Shown here piece by piece: positions 1 through 27,739 of a DNA stretch of 64,000 bases (positions are counted from its first letter, which is position 1; each line of letters begins with the position of its first letter). The DNA is from Diphasiastrum complanatum (Eukaryota > Streptophyta > Lycopodiopsida > Lycopodiales > Lycopodiaceae): the NCBI GenBank assembly GCA_029204225.1, contig CM055111.1:22711355-22775354 (forward strand), in the 5' to 3' direction. Position numbers and translations under genes: made by a program. The notes under the pieces are model-generated. The model was not told the DNA's origin, searched no databases, and worked only from the letters and a program-made list of their open reading frames with translations.

Positions 1-237
1 TCACGAGCAAAGTGAGGATGGGAATCCGGAGGACGTGAAAATGGGAAGGTGTCATGGGGGCCTTCCCAGGGCCATGAGGCTGCAAGGAATCAATCTGTGA
101 CTGTAGAGAGGCGAAGCCAGTCATGACAACATCTATAAGAGAAGAAATCCTGGAAATAGCTCTCTCGATGGCCTCTTGAATGTGATTGTGTACTGCTTCA
201 TGAGAAGGCTCACTAGTAAATGGAGAGGTGGTAGCCA
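1..237 (-). pseudogene. 5' part of a retrotransposon gag-like ORF (cut by window edge)
   Basis: An ATG at 235-237 on the minus strand opens a frame that reads to the window edge. It starts MATTSPFTSEPSHEAV and continues with an amphipathic helix-like stretch (HIQEAIERAISRISSLIDVV...LQSQIDSL split here), typical of the N-terminus of plant LTR-retroelement gag proteins. A leader and a tRNA primer-binding site lie upstream in the same orientation (1037-1050). The family cannot be assigned from this piece; gypsy is slightly favoured because the protein starts with a coiled-coil-like segment. It might be intact beyond the edge. Confidence 0.45.
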
Positions 238-1036
238 TTAACAAAATAGTGACAAGGTAAAAAAATAATCTATCTGAAGAATCAGAAACTCAACGAATAT
301 AGACAGCCAAGAAAGAGGAGAAGGGCATATAAGGAGACACAATGCATGAACAAATGGACATACTGAAGGAGAGGACATAAGTCGTCACAATACGTAAGCC
401 AAAAGAACACACAAAGGACTCGTAACAAGCGATAAAACAATGCTGGAAATATACCTCCGAATGTGTGAGTCATGCATGATAGTGATGGCTGAAGAGAAGT
501 GTCCACGCCGCCAATAAAAAGCTTGCCGAAATGCTGAAAACTGTCTCCAACGTAGAAGAGGCAATGGCTGGAAAACATGACCATAGATGGGCGTTGGATT
601 TGCAACAAAAAAGGTTTGAAAATGAAGGTAAATGATGAGAGAAAAATGGCTGTAAATGGGCGATGAAAATGGGTTGAGATGGGCACTGGAAATTGGCTGA
701 AATGGGCACTGAAAACTGCTGAGAATAGGAGCTGGAAATAGGCGATTTACTGGCTGGAAATTGGCTGGAATGGGTGCTGGAAATTGCTGGAAATAGGCAA
801 TAGACTGGCTGAAAAATGAGCGCTGGCTGGCTGAAAATGGGTGTTCCTTCAAACGACAACGAAAAACCTGCTGAAAATAGGCGAAAACTTGCTGAAAATG
901 GGCGCTGATCCACCTCCAATCGATGACAAAATCCTGCAAAAAAGCTGATCCGTAGGCTGAAAATGTAAGCTGCAGATGGGCGCCCTCATGGAGAAAAATC
1001 AGATCTGAAATATGCACCAGCCTCCAGCCAAAGAAA
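238..1036 (-). repeat. Retroelement leader with degenerate short tandem repeats
   Basis: The region between the gag start and the primer-binding site is untranslated leader. From about 640 to 930 it consists of imperfect copies of a 10-16 bp unit resembling GGCTGAAAATGGGC, which vary in length. On the minus strand this gives spurious FQQ/SAHFQ-rich open frames. No host gene is seen here. Confidence 0.5.
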
Positions 1037-1050
1037 GTACTCTGATACCA
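1037..1050 (-). other. tRNA-iMet primer-binding site of an LTR retroelement
   Basis: On the minus strand this reads TGGTATCAGAGTAC, the usual plant LTR-retrotransposon primer-binding site complementary to initiator tRNA-Met. The 5' LTR should therefore lie just to the right (from 1051). It was later split by the MITE at 1084-1626. Confidence 0.6.
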
Positions 1051-1083
1051 AGTTACGAATTGATCCACAATAGATCTATGGTT

Positions 1084-1626
1084 CATAGAACCCATGGTTC
1101 CCAGATCCGTGGGTCCTGGGAACCGTGGAAGGAACCGTACCACGGTTCATCTAAATAATTAATTAATTAATAAATTTAATAACTAGCTACCAAATTCACA
1201 GATTTCACAGATGAGACAGACGATTCACAGATGATACACATATTCACAGATGATTTCATTTGACAGATGATTTCACAGATGATACACAGATTCACAGATT
1301 AATGATACACAGATGAATGATACTCAAATCATCTGTGAATCTGTGATTTCATTGATCTGTCAATCATCATTTGACAGATGATTGACAGATTTCACAGATG
1401 ATACAGATTTCATAGATGATCACAGATGATTGACAGATTTCACAGAATTCACAGATTTCACAGATTTTTTTGGCCTTTTTTTTTGCATATTTTTGATTTA
1501 TTTTTGGGGGGGAAACTCAAAAAAAATTAATTAATTAATTAATCAATTAATCAGTACGGTTCACCACGGTTCTGGGCAAAAAATTTAAGAACCGTGGTGA
1601 ACCGATAACGGTTCATTAATTCTATG
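1084..1626. mobile_element. hAT-like MITE, copy 1 (543 bp), with 8-bp target duplication
   Basis: The ends are CATAGAA at the left and TTCTATG at the right (perfect terminal inverted repeats). The octamer CTATGGTT flanks it on both sides (1076-1083 and 1627-1634). Both subterminal regions are rich in GAACCGTGG/CCACGGTTC boxes and TTAATTAATT runs. The interior (about 1190-1465) is a degenerate tandem array of TCACAGATGAT/CACAGATTT units. There is no transposase ORF, so it is non-autonomous. Perfect 8-bp duplications plus subterminal repeated boxes are hallmarks of hAT elements. Two further copies lie at 17018-17512 and 18433-18686. Confidence 0.8.
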
Positions 1627-1634
1627 CTATGGTT

Positions 1635-4133
1635 AAGCTAGAAAAGCAGCACAAAAGTAGGAAACTAGTCTAGAAAGTAGGAAAGAGAATGCTTAAAGAG
1701 AATAGAGAGAGATAAATCAATATCATAAGCTGAATAAAAGACTACCCTTACTCCAAATCAATATGACCAAGTCCTAAAAATGTGACCAAATAGGGCCCAA
1801 GGCTAGTACATGAATAAAAAGGGCCCATATCCCTGTTTATGCATAATAAAGAATAAAAGCATGGATGCGGCGAATGTAATGAGCCGAGTCCATAACTGAT
1901 ATCCAAGTGGTGTATTTGAGCATTTGCTAGACCAAGGCCAATGTAGGCAACGACCTTCTTATCACACATTTCTCACGTTATATGATCATCTGGATCTTCA
2001 GAACCGTCAACACTGCTCCATAGATTATTCTCAGAGAGGTCAAATTTTCACTTGCCAAGTATGGAAACTTTTCCATTAAACTTTTCAATTCGGCCTCTTT
2101 GATTGCTACATCATAGAGGCAATCGCAAAATTTGGAAACTTGGTAATCACTACCCCTCACAAAACAGTGAGCAACTAACTTCAATCTTTTCCTTTTCATT
2201 CACGTTGTATTTCATTCTTTCTTTAGTGGTGTGTTTTGGCCATTAGCTCTATTTTTTCATGATGGCTATATTGGAGATTTTCATGTATGTCAATGGTCAA
2301 AGCGATTCCCTACTATGTGTGCAAATTTTATGCATGTAGATCCATTGATACGAGCCACAAATAGAGATACTTTGCAAACCAAAAAAGCTTTGGAGTGAAA
2401 AAAGAGTCAAGGTCTGTTTACAGGTTTTGTATGGCTGCTGCAAGGGTTTTATCCATCGTAATAGGAGTTGTTTCAAAGAGGCCTCAAGATTGGAGGAAGC
2501 ACAGTTCGCCATCCAAGTTCCAGAATCCAGAGAAAAGAATCAGCTCATTGATCCATGTCATGATTTCTAGATTATTGACAGTTTATCTGTAAAGTAGGCC
2601 ACTAAGTTGTCTTTCAGTTCATCCTTATCCTCACTCATCGTCCATGAGTTTGGGACCCAGTTAGCATTAAGAGTGATAATTACTTGCAATAGCTCACAGT
2701 TCCTAAAGGGCTTTTCTTAGTATGCAATTGTTTCACAACCTACTGCTAATAAACCCCCATACCTCCACTCTTTTATATAGTTTTCCTAAATTTTTTTAGG
2801 GAGAAGCAAAAGAAATTCAAGGCAAAATAAAAAAAGCCAAAATTTATTTAATTTATGTTGCGTTCAGGGAAAAACCAACTTAACTTTTCAAAACGCGATC
2901 CAGATCACGTTCTAGAACATGGTTTGCAACTATGGCGTGTATAATTTATTTAGTATTCCTAACACCTAATGTGTTTTATTGTTTTTCAAACTTTGTAGGC
3001 TGCTTTCTTTTTCTAAGACACCTAAATTTTTTTACAAAGAAAACCCAAATGAATAATGTTCCAGAACAAGCGTTCCATAATGTGACTGGAACTCTACGTT
3101 ATTGAATGCAATGCATCTATGGTTCAGAGCCATGCAACTATCGAAGAGCTAAGTAAAGCTTAGTTGCAATGAACAATCTCACATGAATTGCTTCATCTCG
3201 AACCTCTCCAATCCAAGCTATGTTTTATGTAGATGATAGTTTTAGCTCTTGCTAAATTGATGCAACTATGAATTAGCTACAATGAGCATGAGCAAAAATT
3301 GTTGAGAGAGAGGGAAAGAAGGCAACCTCTCCAAGTGATTCTACAGGCCTAACCATGGTTATCTAGTAATCTGTAGTCTAGGAAATTGAGAGATCTTGCA
3401 ACATTAAGATCCCATCCATGCCTAACTAGGGTTAGGTTGGAGCTAGCAAAAGTTAGTTAGTGCTTGACCTTCGAAAATACTTATAAGTCTATAACTAGAG
3501 TGGACTCAAGAATGATTATCGAACTACTACATGCGGAGTTAGTAACCCCATAAGCACGCATATGGCATGGGTTGAGTCTCTAAAAGAGATTCTTGGGCAT
3601 CTATCGACACATGCTAAATCAGTTGAGGCCTAAGCTGTAGGATGAACCCAAGGATCCTTTAGTCTTGGCGAAGCAACTCCAGCTAGTGGGTTGGACCTTG
3701 GTGGTATGGGATGCCAAGGCTAGGATGTAAGATTGATCTAGGATGTTGTTATGTGTTAACTTCTAGGCTCGTGGGCATGTTTATCTCTACGAATGATGTA
3801 AATCTGGAATGAGGATATTATGGCTTAACATATTCAGGTCCCAAATGTTAAAGGTTGCTCAACAGACTGTCTTAGATAATAATACATGTTTAGAATTAGT
3901 GGAAGTTTTATGGTTGCATTATGGAATTAGAGTCCTTATGGCCTTATGTAGAAAATTTGGCATTGGCTGTGCTCGATGTTATGAATCAATTGACTCACTA
4001 TTAGTGATGTCTTTGTTTTGTGGTCAGTATGCCACAATTCAACTTCAAACTCATTGCGCATTCTGCTCAACTAGGTGATTGCACTTTGATCCTATACACG
4101 TGCTTCACCTCTGATCAAATATCTTCTTGGTAG
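1635..4133. other. No gene recognised; intron or 5' flank of the SRPBCC gene
   Basis: About 2.5 kb after the MITE. The first few hundred bases are probably the rest of the LTR split by the MITE. I searched the plus strand for the exon that should precede 4134 (the first half of SRPBCC domain 1) and found no convincing match with splice sites. Short open frames at 1748-2199 (minus) and 3809-4078 (plus) have no recognisable motifs. The missing exons are probably upstream of the window. Confidence 0.4.
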
Positions 4134-20974
<16,841 letters not shown>

Positions 20975-21282
20975 TTTAAACTCCAGGCCCGGCAGGCTTG
21001 AACATTGTGATGGACTGTGGAACGAGATCCTTCAACCACAGCTGCTTATGTTTTGAATCCTTGGTATAAACAGAACTTTTGTTCTTTGCCTGAAACTGCT
21101 GTAGGTAAGAATCGGAGAATAGGTAGATCCTCACACAAGAATGCTACATAATCAATGAAGAGATGAACACGTAAGGCAAATGTATTGCTTCTTTCTCGAA
21201 AGATAAAGCTTTACTTGGAAAAGAACTTCAATTTTATGGAAAAGATAGCATTGCATTTCATGTAATGAATAGGTCACTGTCT
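20975..21282 (+). other. 3' flank of the SRPBCC gene
   Basis: Presumed 3' UTR and downstream sequence. No clear AATAAA signal was found in the first 150 bp. Confidence 0.35.
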
Positions 21283-21600
21283 AGACAGCAAGATGGCAGC
21301 CAAAAATCATGATAAAAAAGACATAATTGAATCAACAACAAATGGCTTTTGGCTCCCTACAGTCCATCACTAGACAACAAGTGTTAATTTTCATTTTTTG
21401 AGCCACATTTCATGATGAAAACACCATAATTCAACCAGCAAAAATGGTATTTTGTTCCCTACAGTCCATCACTGGACAACAAGCAATCACTTCCATTATA
21501 TGAGCCCGATCAAGCTTATACTTCATCATTGGTTTACTAGCATGAAAAGCTACAAATTTCCAAAGTAAAAGTGGCCCTATAGTCCATCACTTGTTTTTTG
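21283..21600. repeat. Tandem repeat, about 105-bp unit, 2.5 copies
   Basis: The core CCCTACAGTCCATCACT.G and ACAACAAG recurs at about 21356 and 21460, and a shorter CCCTATAGTCCATCACTTG at about 21576. Flanking AATCAACAA..AATGG segments also repeat. Confidence 0.7.
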
Positions 21601-22144
21601 AAGACATTCAATCTTTTATTCAAGCTATGCCAACAATTCAGTTAGTAGTAAAAAAAAACCAGAAATGATACCAAAATTAAGCATAAAATGCGATTGTAGC
21701 ATATTACTACATCAATGTAGAAGAGTCATAGCAACAGCAAAGTGGTTATAAGTCTCTTACCGTACAAACATGGTGATAGAAGAGTAGTTGTTAGGGCACA
21801 GTCACAAGAAGAGCTTTGTAGTGAACACTCTCCACAGTTGGGTGTAGAAGATGTAGACTAAACTGTCTCATATATATAGTAGTAGGTCGTGGAGCTTCTA
21901 GGAAGCAACCATGTAACTTGAGGGAGAAGCTGTTACCTTTGTCCATAAGTTGTGGCTAAGCTTAAAAAACTTTGTAACGTGTGTAACTTGTAGTAGAATT
22001 AAGTATAAATGGTAAAAGAACCTTCAAACAAGAGGTCTAATGTGGTATGGGTATAGGACCTTATTTTCGAAGTGTTGATCGCGTCGTGTGTTGCAAGTAA
22101 GATTTGCGTCGTGTAGCGGAGTATTTTAAAGCAAAGAACCATCC

Positions 22145-22148
<4 letters not shown>
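21601..22148. other. Intergenic, nothing recognised
   Basis: No coding motif or clear transposon boundary. Confidence 0.35.

Positions 22149-22240
<92 letters not shown>
22149..22240. repeat. (GA)n microsatellite, 92 bp
   Basis: GA run with one GG interruption at about 22185. Confidence 0.95.
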
Positions 22241-22243
<3 letters not shown>

Positions 22244-22595
22244 GCAGGGTGTCCTTACATTAGTGGCAAAAGGTCCCCTCTCAAATGATTCATCTCTTTT
22301 ACAAAAGAATGTTAGAGGTCCTATCTTATGATTGGCACAAGGATTGCTTCCCATCCATTGAATTTGTTTCACTTCACTAAGAATGGTCCATTGGATGAAC
22401 CTTGTGAATTTAACTTAGGATTCCATATTGTGCATTCTATTTTGAGTTAATAAGATTTTATAAATATGTTATTTGATTAACTACCTAGATCTAATACACC
22501 AGGGCTTGTATATGCAAAATGCCAAGGCCAATGTCCTACTTAACCTATTTCTAGCATCTCGGGTATTGGGCAACAAATATATAGGGTCTCACATT

Positions 22596-22879
22596 GATTT
22601 GATTGGATTTTAAGATATGCAAGTAATGAGGTGCATAGAAGATCATTATTCATAGAGGCATTATGGATCAATAGACTCCTTGTTTAGACCCAAATGCATG
22701 ATTGCTTATCATTTAATTTAATTAGAGAAAAGCTTCTTTCTAAAGAGGTGGGTCTTCCTTATGTCTCATCAAGAGATTGTATTGCTAAAATCTTCAAAAA
22801 TGCATTGGGCAAATCATTATTTGAGAAGGATAGATTGCTGCTTGGCATTAAAGAGAAACCTAAGTCCAATAGTGGCTAA
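22596..22879 (+). pseudogene. Copia RNase H C-terminal fragment
   Basis: A degenerate DW..RYASNEVHRRS (usual form DWAG...D.RRS) at about 22600 is followed by LIREKLLSKEVGLPYVSSRD and IAKIFKNALGKSLFE, the conserved end of copia pol, and a stop at 22877-22879. The purine run GAGGGAGAATG (about 22889) may be the polypurine tract, with a 3' LTR beginning TGTGAAAATATAC. Earlier pol domains are missing or unrecognisable. Confidence 0.7.
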
Positions 22880-22899
22880 GCTAGATTTGAGGGAGAATG

Positions 22900-24150
22900 T
22901 GAAAATATACAATTACCAACTTAGGCCAACGTTGATAGGTCTTTTGGGGGACTTATCCAAAGTCAAAATCTAGCTCCCATATGTGGGACCAATAAGGAAG
23001 GGGATGAGTTACCTCATCTCGAGTCCCATCTATATAGTTACTCTATAACCAAGTAAAGTGATTCTATAGACTACATTTGCTATTGTTGCATCTAGACCAA
23101 TGATGTGATTGTAAAGCTAGTATTAGCATATGGACAAGTGGTCACCTAATCTAGAAGGTTCTATATTTGAGCTGCATGAGTGATTACATAGGGTAAATCC
23201 CTTTTCATTTTCATTTCTCATTATTCTTGAGGTAGCTAAGAGAAGGAAGTGATATTTACTTGGACTATGGTCTATTTTCTCTACTAGCTAGTGTCAAAAT
23301 TTTTATATCCATAGCCAAGTAGATATACATGATCTGAGTGTATTTTGTATCGTGGAGGTGGTCTTTATCAAATGCTAAGTTCATGCTACCAAACTTGTTT
23401 GGATCCATTATCTTGTAAGATAGATCTTCATGCATTGTTGATTGATAGTTTATCCCTTAGTGACTATGCATCAACAAGTTCCACAATTACAAATCCATTG
23501 GGATGGGGGTTACATGCTTCTAAGGTCTAACAAAAGTTTGTTTCTATTTTTTGCAGTCTCTTCCCTAGAGAAATATGATCATGACTTGTGTGAATAGATT
23601 TTTTTTAAAACATGCAAATGGAAGTTCAAAGAGAGAGCTCTATATGATTGATTTTGCTATGGTAATTTCTATTTTCATCCTATTGTCATTTTTCTTTAGA
23701 AAAACCTACTTTCTTTTACTTCAATTGAACATCAATACATGTTTTGCATATAAATAATAAGCACTTCTATTCTAACCAAATATATATCTCGAAAGAGATT
23801 GCTATTGCTGAGATGATATCATGAGGAAGGCGACGTAGCATAAGGAGGCACCACCAAGAGAGCCCATATTTCTTAAAATGAGTACCTTGGTTTTGATAGG
23901 AACCGTAATTTCTTTTTCTAAAGTGCATATAATCATAAGACTCTAACTTGTCATGCTTTTCATCTTGAAGGGCACACTTTGCAAAATTTCAAAACACTCG
24001 TGGTATATATAGCGTTTCAATCAAAATGACATTAGTTTTATGGGATAAATTGAAAGACACGTATCCATCAAACACACCTCGTTGGTCCGAACCCTAATCA
24101 CACGTGGACCAATGAAAAACTCTGAAATGTGTATTCTCCATAAGAGCCTA

Positions 24151-24153
<3 letters not shown>
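22900..24153. other. Possible 3' LTR then unassigned intergenic DNA
   Basis: The first part is probably the copia LTR, but its end cannot be fixed. No gene motif in the remainder. Confidence 0.35.

Positions 24154-24245
<92 letters not shown>
24154..24245. repeat. (TC)n microsatellite, 92 bp
   Basis: Uninterrupted TC run. Confidence 0.95.
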
Positions 24246-24247
<2 letters not shown>

Positions 24248-24504
24248 GGGCTTTGTTACATACATATATCGCTTTATTCGCTTCGCAAGCCTCTGTGGAA
24301 TGTAAATGTCGCGTACTAACCTTATTTACTAGTGGGGGAAAAAAAAATGCCTTACTATGATAAAAGACCCCACATAATAGAAAAGGTCTTTTAAAAATAA
24401 TGGTGGAAAAGTTGTGAATCTTTCAATGGCCATGATCTGTGCACATTATGGACAGTTAATCTAACGGTGGGCAACAATTTGCACTTAGTACACCTAAGTG
24501 TCCT

Positions 24505-24620
24505 CTGGCTCTATAAAGAGGAAAATCACACAACCCTATTCACTTTCCCTCATGCCTTCCTGCTCTCTCTCTCTCTCTCTCCCTCCTTCTTGCTCTCATG
24601 GTGCTCAATAATACTGGGAT
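24505..24620 (+). promoter_or_regulatory. Possible promoter: TATA box and pyrimidine-rich initiator
   Basis: CTCTATAAAGAGG (about 24510) is followed 50 bp later by a (CT) tract and ATGGTGCTC. A splice-donor-like AAAGGTGAGT lies at about 24684. The layout looks like a gene or LTR promoter, but no dependent ORF was found nearby. Confidence 0.25.
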
Positions 24621-24659
24621 TGTGATCGAAGAGAATGCTCGTGATTGCTAGTGAAAAAA

Positions 24660-26170
24660 CATTGGTGGTATAATACTGCAACAAAGGTGAGTTTGGTTCA
24701 AGTTATGATAATTCACTGATAAGGATAGGTGTAAGTGAAACCTTATGATGAATGCTTGTGGTTTACCATATATATTTTTGTGTAATAACAGACAATCAAC
24801 CTGTATACTGTCATTGGATATTCTCATGATCAAACGTTGTTCCGAAGAACAAAAGGGCAAATTTTCAGGTATGCTATCAACTCTTTTGGCTTGTAATAAG
24901 TGCTGGACAGCAAGCTTACTGTTCATGATCAGTATCATATGTTATACGGAATGGATGGTCGCTGGTCAGCGCCCTCACTGAGGCGGATTTGAGCGCTGGC
25001 CAACGCTGAAATATTACTCATAAAGGTGTTCATTTAGTGCGATTTGTTGTAGCTCGTGGTATGAGCCATATTGCATGCATTTTTCATCAAGCTATGCTAT
25101 TGATAATGCGATTTGAGCGCTGTCCTTTCAATGTTTTCAGGGAGATATCATAAGCCATAGCATAAACATGGTTGTTTAGCATGCTCGCATAAAACTCGGT
25201 TGGCTGTAACCCTTCACGTAGTATTGCTTTTGCTAATGCTCTCTTGATGTGATAGTAACTATGAGGTTATCCACCTGTGATAACCTATATGATAGTATCT
25301 GTGAGTATGGGAAAGTTAGCAGTACAAAAAGTATGCTTTGTATGATTATATGAGCTTGAGATAAATGGTTATGATCGTTGACAATCTGTATGCGGTGGGG
25401 AATGCACACAACTCAAAAGTCACGTCACTAATTTTCGAAAAAGCAAGCAATTATTGGTGATGACACTATGAAGCTTTAAAAACTACATTATGGGTAACGC
25501 TATACTTTCGGTTTGAATGCTTTTAGCACGTAGGTGATTTGAGTAAGCAGCTAAAGATGGATAGTTCGCACAAGATTACTTCAACTCACATTCAGGTACG
25601 ATGCAGTATGGAATATCACTGATACAGTGAGCAGCCTTACTCATTATTATTCATGCATTGGTCATGATACTATAAATCTTGCTTGTAATGGGTTTCTGGT
25701 ATTATATTTGATAACTGATAGTCATGCATGCGTATTGATTAACATATGCATGAGTTATTGAAGGAATTTTTTTTTGGCATCTATAAGTTAAGTCACGTAC
25801 TCTTACAGGACTCGACTATGGTACATTTGAATGGCATGGAATTGCCCAAGTAGTTCGGTGCTTGGATTCCCGGATAAAGTGATACGGAGAATCCATGGGG
25901 CTAGTATAGCACGGAGGTGCTCTAGTACCTAGCACTGTGACCAACGTCAAGTCATTGTCCATCTATGTAATGAAAAACAGTTGCTTACATATAGAATACA
26001 CTTGTGAAGTTCCTTTTTGCTCTTTTACTGATCAATATGGCTTCTGTCCTAATACGGCTTCGTTAAAGAGTGGAACATGTTGCTAATTTAGAAAGTGAAC
26101 GATTAGGGTAGCACCAAACCTTTACATTTACTTGTATTTTATGGCTAACAAGGTCTGTTGTATGATGTAG
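24660..26170. other. Unassigned DNA upstream of the orphan reading frame
   Basis: No motif recognised. A GAGCGCTGG.C-type phrase recurs two or three times (about 24990-25125). It might be leader sequence of whatever inserted the frame at 26171, but nothing proves this. Confidence 0.3.
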
Positions 26171-27582
26171 TCCATAGGATGGTTTCATGATGTAGTGACT
26201 CTTGGCTATGGGGAGCCCCTTCCTCCTCCTAGTCCTTTTGTTCAGACCATTATATGTTGCATGAAGAAAGCGGTTGAAGTTCACAATTTGATTATTGCTT
26301 ATGATATGACTACTTATAATGCTGCTGGTCCGGATGATAAAATTCTTTGTCTTATTGATTTGATGAACATTATGGATTGGATCAATATTTATACGAATTT
26401 TATTAAAACGAAGAAATCCCTTAGCATGATTGAAAAAATTTATATGGGCCTCTCCAATTATGCTGAACAAATTGTTGTCGATAAAAAATTTTGTAATACG
26501 CATATTCGGAAAGTATTTGCTTGCTTGAAAAAAGAAAACGATGACTCCTCTATTTATACCCATGTCCCTTCTACTGCTCCTACTTCACCGCACTCTCTGA
26601 TTTTTATCGAGGACCTTGATGAAGATAATGCTTCTCAGTTAGAGTCTTTCTCACAAGAAATTTGTGATGTGGGAAATCAATCTGCCTTTGAATTTTGTCA
26701 AGCCAATAGTGGCCAAGTACCATTGGTACTTAGTCGTATCATTGAGTTTAAATCTACAAAAACTGCTTATAAACTTTGGAGCCTTCCCTCTATAAACTTC
26801 CTTGCACCTATCTCTATTGAACTCTGGATCGCTCTTGCTCATCTTACTAATGAAGAGGTCCAATCTTGCAAGCTTGCTGCTTTGCATAAGAGTCCTTTTT
26901 TTGATACTCCTATTGTCTTTGATACGGTTATCAAGATGAGCAGATTTGAACCTTCAAGATGTCCTTCTTAGCAGACCTGGGCTAGAACTAGAGGCCATTT
27001 TGACACTGGCTTTAATAGAATGAACCTTCATCAAGCTAGAATCTGGAACTGGAAAAGACCCTTCTTTAAGTGTAGATGTGGTGATAAATGCAAAAACAAT
27101 TCTTCTATCATATGGTTTGATCACTCTATCTGGTATATAATAAATAATCTTTTCATTTTCTTTCCTGGTGCATCTATGCAAAACCAGCTTAATGCCTTCT
27201 TTCTTTGGTTGCATAAACCTGCTAGAGAGGTTGTCAAGTCCCACCTTGTCTTTCTGTTTATTCGACAATACATGATTGATGTTGCCATTGAACTTTTCAT
27301 AAACCCTACTGCTAAGCTTCTTGCACACCTTGGTGATGCTGAAAACGTTCGAGAAATTGAACGCCTTTTGAAAAAACCCAGCTTCTCTACCTTGCAAGCC
27401 AAATACTTCTAGAATACTAGCAAAAAAATGGGTTCCTTCAATCTGAACAATCCAAGCTCAGTCATATCAGGCAGTGGAAATAACAGGAAGAGGAAATACT
27501 TTCCAAACAAAGGCAAAGAAGGACAAAGTAGTGGTGGAAAGAGAGATCTTCCTATCAGAAAGCTGAACTTTTACCGTGATTG
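26171..27582 (+). pseudogene. Unidentified ~460-codon reading frame broken by two TAG codons
   Basis: One frame runs from 26171 to a final stop at about 27582, with only two internal stops, both TAG (26969-26971 and 27410-27412). No clear start: the only early candidates are a GTG at 26195 or later ATGs. Composition is mixed and AT-rich and looks globular and helical, with an acidic Ser-rich stretch (about 26580-26650), a cysteine cluster FFKCRCGDKCKNN (about 27062), and a strongly basic, Gly/Ser-rich C-terminus (SGSGNNRKRKYFPNKGKEG). There is no CCHC, protease, integrase or RT motif, so it does not look like gag or pol of the adjacent copia at 27740. I do not recognise it. The basic tail and ~460-residue size would suit a nucleocapsid-like protein of an endogenised negative-strand RNA virus, or an unknown plant mobile gene; both are inference. 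Confidence 0.5.
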
Positions 27583-27739
27583 ATCCATGTGTAGGAAGAC
27601 ATAGAAGAAAAAAGGATATTGGAGGTCAACAATACTGGTAGACGACGACTAGTGGTTAGAAGAGACAGAGGGAAGTTTTTTCTGCATTTACGTTATTATA
27701 ACAGATGCTTTGAGACGATTGATGTTAAACAATTAACAG

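Noticed and set aside
385-1143. Long minus-strand frame (252 aa, FQQ-rich)
   Set aside because: It is translation of the degenerate GGCTGAAAATGGGC-type repeats in a retroelement leader and crosses the MITE boundary at 1084; no protein family signal.
1190-1465. CRISPR-like regularly repeated TCACAGATGA units
   Set aside because: No spacers of constant length, eukaryotic context, and the array is inside a MITE.
2395-2592. Possible distant match of a plus-strand frame to SRPBCC strands (AAARVL)
   Set aside because: Only a few residues agree, the conserved VLDL is missing and no splice sites fit.
3809-4078. Plus-strand frame just before the first visible SRPBCC exon, tested as the preceding exon
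   Set aside because: It does not match the expected SRPBCC domain 1 sequence and has no donor in a suitable phase.
24082-24360. Ser-Leu repeat frame
   Set aside because: Microsatellite translation.
26063-26563. Minus-strand 166-aa frame
   Set aside because: Antisense shadow of the longer plus-strand frame at 26171-27582; no motif.
26171-27582. Considered as gag of the copia at 27740
   Set aside because: No copia gag pattern or zinc knuckle, and no protease or integrase between it and the RT.
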